Positions 1 to 7,451 of a stretch of 7,577 nucleotides of DNA are shown here, piece after piece. Numbering within the stretch: the stretch's first letter is position 1; every line of letters begins with the position of its first letter. A model generated the notes under the pieces. That model saw only the letters and a program-made list of their open reading frames with translations, made no database searches and had not been told where the DNA came from. The stretch is taken from positions 1 through 7,577 of the forward strand of contig JAPPPH010000172.1 in NCBI GenBank assembly GCA_028817635.1, in the 5' to 3' direction. This stretch comes from Verrucomicrobiales bacterium (GTDB taxonomy: Bacteria > Verrucomicrobiota > Verrucomicrobiia > Limisphaerales > UBA1096). The position numbers were made by a program, and so were the translations under genes.

Positions 1-327
1 TTGCAGCGGGCTGACGGCCGTGGCCGTGACAAGGCGCAGCTTGTGCTCGCCGAGCGCGCAGTCGGCGGCGAGGGCGATGGGCGCGCGGGCTTCCTTCGGG
101 TTCTTCGGAACCGGTTCGATCTTTTTCACCGAAAAACCGGGCGAGTAAAACAACACCTCGCGCACGTCACCCAGCCGGTCGCCAATGAATCGCACTTCGA
201 CGGTGGAGCCACTTTGGCCGCCACGCGGCAGGACGAGGCTGAGTCCCGGCGAAGCCGCTTGGCCAAGCGTAGCCAAGCCGAGTCCAAGCGCAACGGTGGC
301 GGCCAACGTTTTGAGTCTGGGAAACAT
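1..327 (-). CDS. Secreted Ig-like/PPC-type protein, N-terminal part (runs off left edge)
   Basis: Only the first 109 residues are inside the window; the gene continues past base 1. The ATG at 327-325 opens a classic Sec signal peptide: a basic start (MFPRLK), a hydrophobic core rich in Ala, Leu and Gly, and a probable cleavage site near residues 23-26 (GQAAS). The mature part has a PRGGQ motif (34-38), a VEVRFIGDRL stretch (43-52) and a CALGEHKLRL stretch (90-99). This pattern is known from large secreted planctomycete/verrucomicrobial proteins that carry a bacterial pre-peptidase C-terminal (PPC) domain further downstream; that C-terminus cannot be checked here. The gene starts 10 bases after the DUF1501 stop and has no clear Shine-Dalgarno sequence, so it is probably co-transcribed and translationally coupled. 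A copy of the CGCTTGGCCAAGCG palindrome encodes codons 20-24 of the signal peptide. The family assignment rests on recalled motif similarity; secretion is well supported. Confidence 0.75.
   Translation of the reverse strand, partial: MFPRLKTLAATVALGLGLATLGQAASPGLSLVLPRGGQSGSTVEVRFIGDRLGDVREVLFYSPGFSVKKIEPVPKNPKEARAPIALAADCALGEHKLRLVTATAVSPLQ
256..269. repeat. Dispersed palindrome copy 1 (14 bp, CGCTTGGCCAAGCG)
   Basis: A perfect 14-bp palindrome within the signal peptide codons of the secreted protein. Further CCAAGC half units follow at 273-278 and 284-289 (CCAAGCG at 284-290). Confidence 0.9.
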
Positions 328-337
328 GGCAGGCCGT

Positions 338-1672
338 TCAGCCAAGCAGTGCGTTGAGAACCTTGCCACCGTCGACAATTTCGATCGGCCGGTCACCGGG
401 CGCCATCAACTCCTTGTCCGCGACGATCCCCATTTGGTGATACACCGTGGTCATGAGATCCTCGACCGTCAACGGATCCTCCTCCGGCTCCGAGGCGAAG
501 GCATTGGAAGCGCCGTAAACCTGACCCTCCTTGATGCCGCCGCCGGCGAGCAGCACGCTGAACACGCGCGGCCAATGGTCGCGCCCATTGTTCCGGTTGA
601 TCTTGGGCGTACGCCCAAACTCGGACGACAACATCACCAGCGTGTTCTTGAGCAGACCGCGACTGTCGAGATCCCGGATCAACGTGGCGTATGCCTTGTC
701 GAGCGAAGGCGCCAGTCGGTTGAATCCGTTCTTGATGTCATTGTGGTGATCCCACCCGCCGTAGGTCAGCGAGACAAACCGCACGCCGGCCTCAACCAAC
801 CGCCGCGCCAACAGCATTCGCTGCCCTGCTTGATTGCGTCCGTACTGGTCGCGAACCTTGGCCGATTCCTTGTCCAGCGCGAATGCCTCGCGTGCCTCCT
901 TCGAGCTGACCAGCTTGTAGGCACCCTGATAAAACTCATCCATCGAGTCGAGTGCATCGGAACTTTCCAGTTTGCGGAAGTGATCGTCGATCACCTTGAG
1001 TATCCCCTTGCGGCGGTCGAAGCGTGCCGCCGAGATGCCCTTGGGCAGCGCCAGGTCGCGCACCGAAAAATTGCCGCTTGCCGGGTCGCTGCCCAGTCCG
1101 AATGGGCCAAACGCGCTGCTCAGGTACCCGCTCCCGGCGTGTTCATTGGGGACGTTCGGGATGCAGACATAAGGCGGAAGATTTTTTCGCGAACCAAACT
1201 CGTGCGACACCACACTGCCAATACTCGGGTACTTGAGCGCAGGGCTGGGGCGATAGCCGGTGAACATGTTGTGCGTGCCGCGCTCGTGCGCCGCCTCGCC
1301 ATGGGTCATAGAGCGGGCGATGGTGATCTTGTCCGCGACCTTGGCCGTCTCCTTGAACATCTCGCCAAAGCGCACTCCCGCCAGCTTGGTGGCGATGTTT
1401 CCGCTTGGCCCCCGATACTCCAGCGGGGCGTACGGCTTGGGGTCGAACGATTCCTGATGCGCCATGCCGCCCGGCAGGAAAATATGGATGACCGACTTGG
1501 CCTGGCCCTCCTTGCTTTCGTAATGTTTTTGCGCAGCCCGGGCCACCGTGCGGAGCAGTTCAGGCAGGGCAAGGCCAAGCCCGCCGAGCATCCCCACTTG
1601 AAGAAAATCCCGGCGCCCTAAAAGATGTCGTGCGTTCAGAATTTCCGGCTCGAGGTTCGGTTCCGTATTCAT
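338..1672 (-). CDS. DUF1501 family protein, Tat-exported
   Basis: This is a 444-residue protein of the DUF1501 family, which belongs to the alkaline phosphatase/sulfatase-like fold and is abundant in Planctomycetota and Verrucomicrobiota; its biochemical role is not established. A twin-arginine signal lies at residues 20-25 (RRDFLQ), followed by a hydrophobic Gly/Leu stretch (26-40). Family landmarks are FLPGGMAHQESFDPKP (65-80), the HGEAAHERGTHNMFTGY block (124-140), GGWDHHND (305-312), EFGRTPKIN (351-359) and NGRDHWP (362-368). Their Asp and His residues are plausible metal ligands. The start was set at ATG 1672 because the family begins shortly before the Tat motif and AAGGAG lies 13 bases upstream (1686-1691). 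Reading further upstream only gives a translation of the tRNA antisense. It heads a unit with the secreted protein 10 bases downstream. In related genomes DUF1501 genes commonly sit with exported cytochrome-type DUF1549/DUF1553 genes; none is visible here. Length and motifs are intact. Confidence 0.93.
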   Translation of the reverse strand: MNTEPNLEPEILNARHLLGRRDFLQVGMLGGLGLALPELLRTVARAAQKHYESKEGQAKSVIHIFLPGGMAHQESFDPKPYAPLEYRGPSGNIATKLAGVRFGEMFKETAKVADKITIARSMTHGEAAHERGTHNMFTGYRPSPALKYPSIGSVVSHEFGSRKNLPPYVCIPNVPNEHAGSGYLSSAFGPFGLGSDPASGNFSVRDLALPKGISAARFDRRKGILKVIDDHFRKLESSDALDSMDEFYQGAYKLVSSKEAREAFALDKESAKVRDQYGRNQAGQRMLLARRLVEAGVRFVSLTYGGWDHHNDIKNGFNRLAPSLDKAYATLIRDLDSRGLLKNTLVMLSSEFGRTPKINRNNGRDHWPRVFSVLLAGGGIKEGQVYGASNAFASEPEEDPLTVEDLMTTVYHQMGIVADKELMAPGDRPIEIVDGGKVLNALLG

Positions 1673-1685
1673 GATCAAAATTAAG

Positions 1686-1691
1686 CTCCTT
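1686..1691 (-). promoter_or_regulatory. Shine-Dalgarno sequence of the DUF1501 gene
   Basis: Read on the minus strand this is AAGGAG, 13 bases before the ATG at 1672. The spacing is somewhat long, but this is the best match in the region and it supports the chosen start. The AAGG overlaps a half copy (GGCCAAG) of the dispersed palindrome. Confidence 0.55.
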
Positions 1692-1777
1692 GGCCGATGA
1701 GGCTGGGGAAGGCGTCCTGTTTTTGCAACAATCAAAATTGACGTTAATCCTGCGTGTCTATTCAGCCCATGTGGCCG

Positions 1778-1791
1778 CGCTTGGCCAAGCG
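1778..1791. repeat. Dispersed palindrome copy 2 (14 bp)
   Basis: A perfect CGCTTGGCCAAGCG followed by GG, in the divergent intergenic region between DUF1501 and tRNA-Leu. Confidence 0.9.
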
Positions 1792-1818
1792 GGCGGGAAT
1801 TATGCTTGCACCATAGCC

Positions 1819-1824
1819 TATAGA
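1819..1824 (+). promoter_or_regulatory. Possible -10 element for tRNA-Leu
   Basis: TATAGA matches the sigma-70 -10 consensus at four of six positions and lies 39 bases before the tRNA 5' end. No good -35 stands 16-18 bases upstream (GGAATT at 1796-1801), so this is only a candidate. Confidence 0.22.
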
Positions 1825-1830
1825 CAGGTA

Positions 1831-1857
1831 GGAACTCCGGCCCCTTTTCGGGGTTCC
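1831..1857 (+). other. Hairpin just upstream of tRNA-Leu
   Basis: GGAA (1831-1834) pairs with TTCC (1854-1857) and CCCC (1841-1844) with GGGG (1850-1853), leaving a six-base bulge and a TTTTC loop. It ends seven bases before the mature tRNA 5' end, so it would lie in the 5' leader of the precursor if transcription starts upstream. There is no T tract, so it is not a typical terminator. Its function is unknown. Confidence 0.4.
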
Positions 1858-1863
1858 CACGAT

Positions 1864-1950
1864 GCCCGCGTGGCGGAATTGGTAGACGCGCATGATTCAG
1901 GTTCATGTCCCAGCAATGGGGTGCAAGTTCAACTCTTGCCGCGGGCACCA
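1864..1950 (+). tRNA. tRNA-Leu (anticodon CAG)
   Basis: This is a complete 87-base class II tRNA reading CUG leucine codons. The acceptor stem GCCCGCG (1864-1870) pairs with CGCGGGC (1940-1946), followed by discriminator A and an encoded CCA (1948-1950). The D-arm is GCGGAATTGGTAGACGC. The anticodon stem CATGA/TCATG (1891-1895, 1903-1907) encloses the seven-base loop TTCAGGT with anticodon CAG at 1898-1900. A long variable arm (CCCAGCAATGGG) follows. The T-arm stem GCAAG/CTTGC encloses TTCAACT. A-type discriminator plus long variable arm are leucine identity features. No mispairing is seen in the stems, so it should be functional. Confidence 0.97.
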
Positions 1951-1965
1951 CTTAATTGGTGGTTT
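1947..1965 (+). terminator. Weak candidate terminator after tRNA-Leu
   Basis: ACCAC (1947-1951, including the encoded CCA) can pair with GTGGT (1959-1963) around a seven-base loop, followed by TT and then mixed sequence. The stem is short and the T tract minimal, so confidence is low. No better terminator is seen before icd. Confidence 0.2.
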
Positions 1966-2055
1966 CATTCCTTGCTCTCCTTGCCAGAACTGACATCGGT
2001 TACGCCTGCTGTGTTTGTTGAATTGGTGCTTCATTAACAGTGGGCTGTTAGGGGC

Positions 2056-2060
2056 AGGAG
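2056..2060 (+). promoter_or_regulatory. Shine-Dalgarno-like AGGAG placed for an upstream GTG start of icd
   Basis: AGGAG stands nine bases before an in-frame GTG at 2070. Initiation there would add 15 residues encoded by the tRNA-like segment to the front of isocitrate dehydrogenase. The family's usual N-terminus matches the later ATG, so this start is an alternative and not the preferred call. Confidence 0.3.
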
Positions 2061-2069
2061 TTTACACGG

Positions 2070-2090
2070 GTGGCGGAAACTGGTAGACGT
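2070..2090 (+). repeat. tRNA-Leu 5'-segment-like sequence (partial tRNA relic or tRNA-like element)
   Basis: This segment copies the D-arm region of the intact tRNA-Leu. GTGGCGGAA (2070-2078) and GGTAGACG (2082-2089) are identical to 1870-1878 and 1881-1888, separated here by ACT instead of TT. The similarity does not extend into the acceptor stem, variable arm or T-arm, so it is not a working tRNA gene. A hairpin with a seven-base loop follows immediately (2091-2105). The segment lies 25 bases before the icd ATG. Confidence 0.65.
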
Positions 2091-2107
2091 CTCGCCCCTC
2101 CCGAGGG
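2091..2107 (+). promoter_or_regulatory. icd Shine-Dalgarno (GAGG, 2103-2106) inside a hairpin
   Basis: GAGG ends eight bases before the ATG at 2115 and is the likely ribosome binding site. CTCG (2091-2094) can pair with CGAG (2102-2105) around the seven-base loop CCCCTCC, placing the binding site in the 3' arm. A competing pairing is possible between AGGGGC (2050-2055) and GCCCCT (2094-2099), which would free it. Regulation by this switch is inference only. Confidence 0.4.
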
Positions 2108-2114
2108 ATTTCGC

Positions 2115-4337
<2,223 letters not shown>

Positions 4338-4362
4338 GCTTGCTTCAAAACGCTGCGCCAAA

Positions 4363-4381
4363 CCAAGCGCTTGGCCAAGCG
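4363..4381. repeat. Dispersed palindrome copy 4, compound site
   Basis: Two overlapping perfect palindromes: CCAAGCGCTTGG (4363-4374) and CGCTTGGCCAAGCG (4368-4381). Together they make three alternating half units in the icd-sulfatase gap. Confidence 0.9.
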
Positions 4382-4420
4382 GGTGTTGACCGTGACTGGT
4401 GTCTGCGGAATTCTCGCCGG

Positions 4421-5956
4421 GTGAACCGGTTACTTTGTCTCATTTTAGTTTGTTTGACCACGCAGGTGTCTGCGGCGGACCGTCCGAACATCGTACTAAT
4501 CATGGCGGACGATCTGGGTTTTGCTGATCTGGGTTGTTACGGGTCGGAGATTCGTACGCCTAATCTGGATGCGCTCGCGAGCAAGGGGCTTCGCTTTTCC
4601 CAATTCTATAACACGGCCAAGTGTCACTCCTCCCGCGTGAGTTTGTTGACCGGGTTGTACTGCGATCAGGCGGGCGGAGCGAAGCTGAGCCGGGGCGCGA
4701 CGATTGCCGAGGTGCTTGGCCAAGCGGGGTATTTTACCACGATGGTCGGCAAGTGGCACTTGGACAAACAACCGACGGATTTTGGATTTGATCGTTACTG
4801 GGGGCATCTTTCCGGTGCGTGCAATTTTTTCACCGGCGACAACACGTTTCGATTGAACGGCGAGAAATTCGAGGTGCCCAAGTCTCTTAATGGGCGTCCG
4901 TTTTACACCACTCATGCGAAGGGGGATTTCGCCCTGAAATTTCTGGATGAAGCCTCGGCGAGGGAGGAGCCGTTCCTGCTCTATGTCGCTTTCAACGCAC
5001 CGCATTACCCGCTGCACGCGCCGGAGGCGGATGTAAAAAAATGGGACGGTGCTTACGACGGCGGTTGGGATGCCCTGCGACGGACGCGTTACGCCAAGCA
5101 ACTCAAACTTGGGATCATCTCGGAGAATACCAAACTCAGCCCGCGCCCTGCGCACATCCCGGCGTGGGACAGCCTTGGTGCGAAGGAGCAGCGATGGGAG
5201 GCGGATCGCATGGAGGTTTTCGCCGCCATGGTGGAGGTGATGGATGCTGAGATTGGCCGCATCGTTGCCAGACTCAAGGCCAAGGGCGAGTGGGAGAACA
5301 CGCTGTTTTTGTTTTGTGCAGACAACGGGGCGTGCCCGTTCGAGCGCACGCGTCGGCCTGACCTCAAGCCGTGGGATCCGGACTCCTATTGGACATACGA
5401 TGCCAGTTGGGCACACGCGGGGAACACACCGTTTCGCTTGTACAAACAGAATCAGCACGAGGGCGGCATCAGTTCACCGCTCATCGCGCATTGGCCTGCT
5501 GGGCTGAAGGCCAAGCCAGGGAGTATCACGCATCAACCGGGTCATCTTATCGATTTTATGGCGACGTTCCTCGATGTGGCAGATGCGAATTATCCCAAGC
5601 GCGTGGGTGACCGCAGCATTGATCCGTTGATGGGCAAAAGTCTCCTTCCGATTTTACAGGGAAGAAAACGCGAGGGACACGAGACGTTGTATTTTCACTT
5701 CGGCACTGATCGCGCGTTGCGGCAGGGCAAATGGAAACTGGTCTCGGCCAAACTTGGCCGGTGGGAACTATACGACATGGAGGCGGACCGCACGGAAATG
5801 AACGACTTGGCCAAGCGGCATCCCGACCGGGTGAAAGCCATGGCGGCCAAGTGGTTTGATCTTGCAAAGAACACAGAGCGACTGAAAGGGCGACACCTCA
5901 GCCCTGTAAAATCCAAGGTGACCAAGTTGAATTTCAGAAAGGACATTTTCAATTAA
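4421..5956 (+). CDS. Secreted sulfatase (arylsulfatase A-like)
   Basis: A 511-residue type I sulfatase expected to hydrolyse sulfate esters outside the cytoplasm, perhaps on sulfated polysaccharides; the substrate cannot be told from sequence. The GTG at 4421 gives a clean signal peptide (NRLLCLILVCLTTQVSAA, cleavage near residues 18-20) directly before the sulfatase core RPNIVLIMADDLG (21-33), where D30 and D31 are metal ligands. The catalytic motif is C68-H-S-S-R72 followed by VSLLTG, so the usual Pro/Ala at the third position is Ser. GKWHL (110-114) supplies Lys111 and His113. FCADNGA (298-304) supplies the metal ligands D301 and N302. The C-terminal ELYDMEADRTEMNDLA motif is typical of the family. 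In-frame TTG 4340 and CTG 4403 would lengthen the N-terminus with non-family sequence. There is no strong Shine-Dalgarno at 4421, so the start is moderately sure. It heads the four-gene cluster. Two palindrome copies lie within it. No formylglycine-generating enzyme gene is in view. Confidence 0.93.
   Translation: MNRLLCLILVCLTTQVSAADRPNIVLIMADDLGFADLGCYGSEIRTPNLDALASKGLRFSQFYNTAKCHSSRVSLLTGLYCDQAGGAKLSRGATIAEVLGQAGYFTTMVGKWHLDKQPTDFGFDRYWGHLSGACNFFTGDNTFRLNGEKFEVPKSLNGRPFYTTHAKGDFALKFLDEASAREEPFLLYVAFNAPHYPLHAPEADVKKWDGAYDGGWDALRRTRYAKQLKLGIISENTKLSPRPAHIPAWDSLGAKEQRWEADRMEVFAAMVEVMDAEIGRIVARLKAKGEWENTLFLFCADNGACPFERTRRPDLKPWDPDSYWTYDASWAHAGNTPFRLYKQNQHEGGISSPLIAHWPAGLKAKPGSITHQPGHLIDFMATFLDVADANYPKRVGDRSIDPLMGKSLLPILQGRKREGHETLYFHFGTDRALRQGKWKLVSAKLGRWELYDMEADRTEMNDLAKRHPDRVKAMAAKWFDLAKNTERLKGRHLSPVKSKVTKLNFRKDIFN
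4714..4725. repeat. Dispersed palindrome copy 5 (12 bp)
   Basis: GCTTGGCCAAGC followed by GGGG, inside the sulfatase gene, encoding VLGQAG in the region that precedes GKWHL. Confidence 0.88.
5806..5815. repeat. Dispersed palindrome copy 6 (10 bp core)
   Basis: CTTGGCCAAG followed by CGG, near the sulfatase C-terminus, encoding DLAKR. Two imperfect half units lie about 50 bases upstream (5744-5760). Confidence 0.85.
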
Positions 5957-5973
5957 TCCCGGTTTGGTGGTTC

Positions 5974-6672
5974 ATGTTCTCACGCCTTCAAATTCTCCCG
6001 GTTAGAAAACTCGTAATTCGATGGGCTACATTCCTTGGCCTGCTGGTCGTTGGTGTTGGGTGTGATCGAAACGCGTTGAACCCGACACCGGTTCAGCCGT
6101 TTGCCAACGATGTTTCGAAATCTGAAAAGCCGCCGGTTGTTGATCCGGTCGTTGCGGAGGCGAGGAGGCAGATTGGCGTGACGACGGTGTACGATCCGTC
6201 CTACGAGGGGCTGGCCTACCCGGGCGGAGATGTCCCGGCAGATCGCGGTGTTTGCACGGACGTGGTGATTCGCGCTTTGAGAAATGCCCGGGGGCTGGAC
6301 TTGCAGCAACTCGTGCATGAGGACATGCGGTCTGCTTTCGATGAGTATCCGAAGAATTGGGGCCTTAAAAAAACAGACAGAAACATTGATCATCGGCGAG
6401 TGCCGAACCTGCGCCGGTATTTTGAGCGGCAAGGATTCACGGTGAAAACCAAGGCTGAAAAACCGGAGTACAAACCGGGAGACTTGGTGACGTGCAGAGT
6501 GGGGAATCGCCCCCATATCATGATTGTGAGCGATCGAAAAATGCCGGATGGCACACCGCTGATCATTCATAACATCGGCTCAGGAACAAAAGAGGAGGAT
6601 CGGTTGTTACAATTTGAAATCACCGGACACTATCGTTTGCCTGCCGCCTCTCAATCGACGAAACAAAATTGA
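5974..6672 (+). CDS. DUF1287 family protein, probable lipoprotein
   Basis: A 232-residue protein of the DUF1287 family, thought to have an NlpC/P60-like cysteine hydrolase fold; no reaction is established. Residues 11-30 form an N-terminal membrane segment ending in VGVGC30, a weak lipobox followed by a low-complexity Pro/Ser linker (31-57). The domain begins at ARRQIGVTTVYDP (63-75). It contains AYPGGDVPADRGVCTDVVIRALR (81-103; Cys94 is the candidate nucleophile), LVHEDM (113-118), NIDHRRVPNL (137-146, His140), and RPHIMIVSD (179-187, His181 the candidate base). All hallmark blocks of the family are present. Spacing is 17 bases after the sulfatase with no obvious ribosome site. Its stop overlaps the start of the next gene. 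The function together with a sulfatase is unknown; a cell-envelope role is inferred from the lipoprotein-like N-terminus. Confidence 0.9.
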   Translation: MFSRLQILPVRKLVIRWATFLGLLVVGVGCDRNALNPTPVQPFANDVSKSEKPPVVDPVVAEARRQIGVTTVYDPSYEGLAYPGGDVPADRGVCTDVVIRALRNARGLDLQQLVHEDMRSAFDEYPKNWGLKKTDRNIDHRRVPNLRRYFERQGFTVKTKAEKPEYKPGDLVTCRVGNRPHIMIVSDRKMPDGTPLIIHNIGSGTKEEDRLLQFEITGHYRLPAASQSTKQN

Positions 6673-7451
6673 TTTTAACGAGCCTACAGAAGGAACAGTT
6701 TGCTGAGAATGGATACATCATCCTCAGCAACGTGCTGGGCGGTGAACGCTTGGCCAAGCTGACGGATGAATGCATGAGCGCTTGGCTTGCAGAAAAGGAG
6801 GCGTTTGATCCTGAAGCGACCTGGCTACAGAATTCGCTGTTGCCGGATATTCACCATCGGTCCCGCTTGGTTCGCGACTACTATTTTGACGGACCATTGG
6901 TCAGTGTGGCGGAGCAGTTGGTGGGGCCGAACATCAAGGGTGCGACGTCTCAATTAACGTTTAAGCTGCGGGGCAACACCAAGCCGTTTGGTTGGCATCA
7001 GGACAATGGCTACGGTCATCTTGATCCCGCAACGGCGATCTCGACGTTGACCGCGTTGGATGATGCCGACGTGGAAAACGGCTGTCTTTGGGTGCTGCCC
7101 GGTTCGCATCGGGCCGGGCAAATCGACGTGTCCGACAGGCTCTCGGCAGAGGCCAAGGCGGCGGGGGCGGACTTGAGTGTGAAAGTGGGGCGTGAGTCCG
7201 ATGCGATCCCGGTGGCATTGAGAGCCGGGGATGCGGTCGTGCTCCACTGTCATCTGCTTCATCGGTCGGAGGGAAATTTGTCAACCGACCGCGATCGACG
7301 TATTTTGTTTCTCCGTTATGCAGACGCCGATGCGGTCGAGGTTTATAACGGTCGACAGCCGAGGTTGGGACCGTTGCTTCGAGGGGAAACCTGTTTTTCG
7401 GAAGTCATGGCTTATGAGCGGGAGTTTTTTGAAAACGATGAAACGAGCTAA
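6669..7451 (+). CDS. Phytanoyl-CoA dioxygenase (PhyH) family protein
   Basis: A 260-residue Fe(II)/2-oxoglutarate-dependent dioxygenase of the PhyH family, which usually hydroxylates small molecules; no signal peptide is present, so it is cytoplasmic. The N-terminus (LTSLQKEQFAENGYIILSNV) matches the family's opening helix and strand. The iron-binding facial triad is H110 and D112 in GWHQD (108-112) plus distal H198 in HLLHRSEGN (195-203). R210 or R211 in DRDRRILFLRY is the candidate 2-oxoglutarate anchor. ENGCLWVLPGSHR (136-148) is also characteristic. The chosen start is TTG at 6669, overlapping the preceding TGA as TTGA; no in-frame ATG gives a complete N-terminus, and the match to the family from residue 2 onward supports this. 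Translation is probably coupled to the DUF1287 gene. Codons 28-31 contain a palindrome copy. The substrate is unknown. Confidence 0.92.
   Translation: MILTSLQKEQFAENGYIILSNVLGGERLAKLTDECMSAWLAEKEAFDPEATWLQNSLLPDIHHRSRLVRDYYFDGPLVSVAEQLVGPNIKGATSQLTFKLRGNTKPFGWHQDNGYGHLDPATAISTLTALDDADVENGCLWVLPGSHRAGQIDVSDRLSAEAKAAGADLSVKVGRESDAIPVALRAGDAVVLHCHLLHRSEGNLSTDRDRRILFLRYADADAVEVYNGRQPRLGPLLRGETCFSEVMAYEREFFENDETS
6748..6759. repeat. Dispersed palindrome copy 7 (12 bp)
   Basis: GCTTGGCCAAGC inside the PhyH gene, encoding ERLAKL in the N-terminal helical region. Confidence 0.88.

Larger units (their letters stand above)
1673..1863. other. Divergent intergenic region between DUF1501 and tRNA-Leu
   Basis: This stretch separates the minus-strand DUF1501 unit from the plus-strand tRNA and must hold promoters for both. 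No strong sigma-70 pair is visible. A TTGACG lies at 1738-1743 without a convincing -10 element at normal spacing. The region contains one 14-bp copy of the dispersed palindrome (1778-1791), a possible -10 (1819-1824) and a hairpin (1831-1857). No protein-coding gene is supported. Confidence 0.6.

Noticed and set aside
185..1621. Long plus-strand open frame of 478 codons opposite the DUF1501 gene
   Set aside because: It lies entirely antisense to and around a gene with clear family motifs, and its translation is rich in Arg/His with no recognisable domain. It is a high-GC shadow frame.
1673..1951. Upstream extension of the DUF1501 frame by 93 codons
   Set aside because: The extra residues come from the antisense of tRNA-Leu and the intergenic region. 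The ATG at 1672 has a Shine-Dalgarno sequence and gives the expected distance to the Tat motif.
1690..2037. Plus-strand open frame covering tRNA-Leu and the intergenic region
   Set aside because: It runs through a complete structural tRNA gene and has no recognisable protein features.
2070..2106. A second functional tRNA-Leu gene
   Set aside because: Only the D-arm is clearly preserved. The acceptor stem does not pair, no T-arm or CCA end follows, and the icd coding sequence begins at 2115.
4340..4420. Upstream TTG (4340) start for the sulfatase
   Set aside because: It would put 27 non-family residues, including palindrome-encoded LGQAG, before the signal peptide. GTG at 4421 places a normal signal peptide at the N-terminus.
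4496..5458. Minus-strand open frame of 320 codons opposite the sulfatase
   Set aside because: Antisense to conserved sulfatase motifs and without protein-family features.
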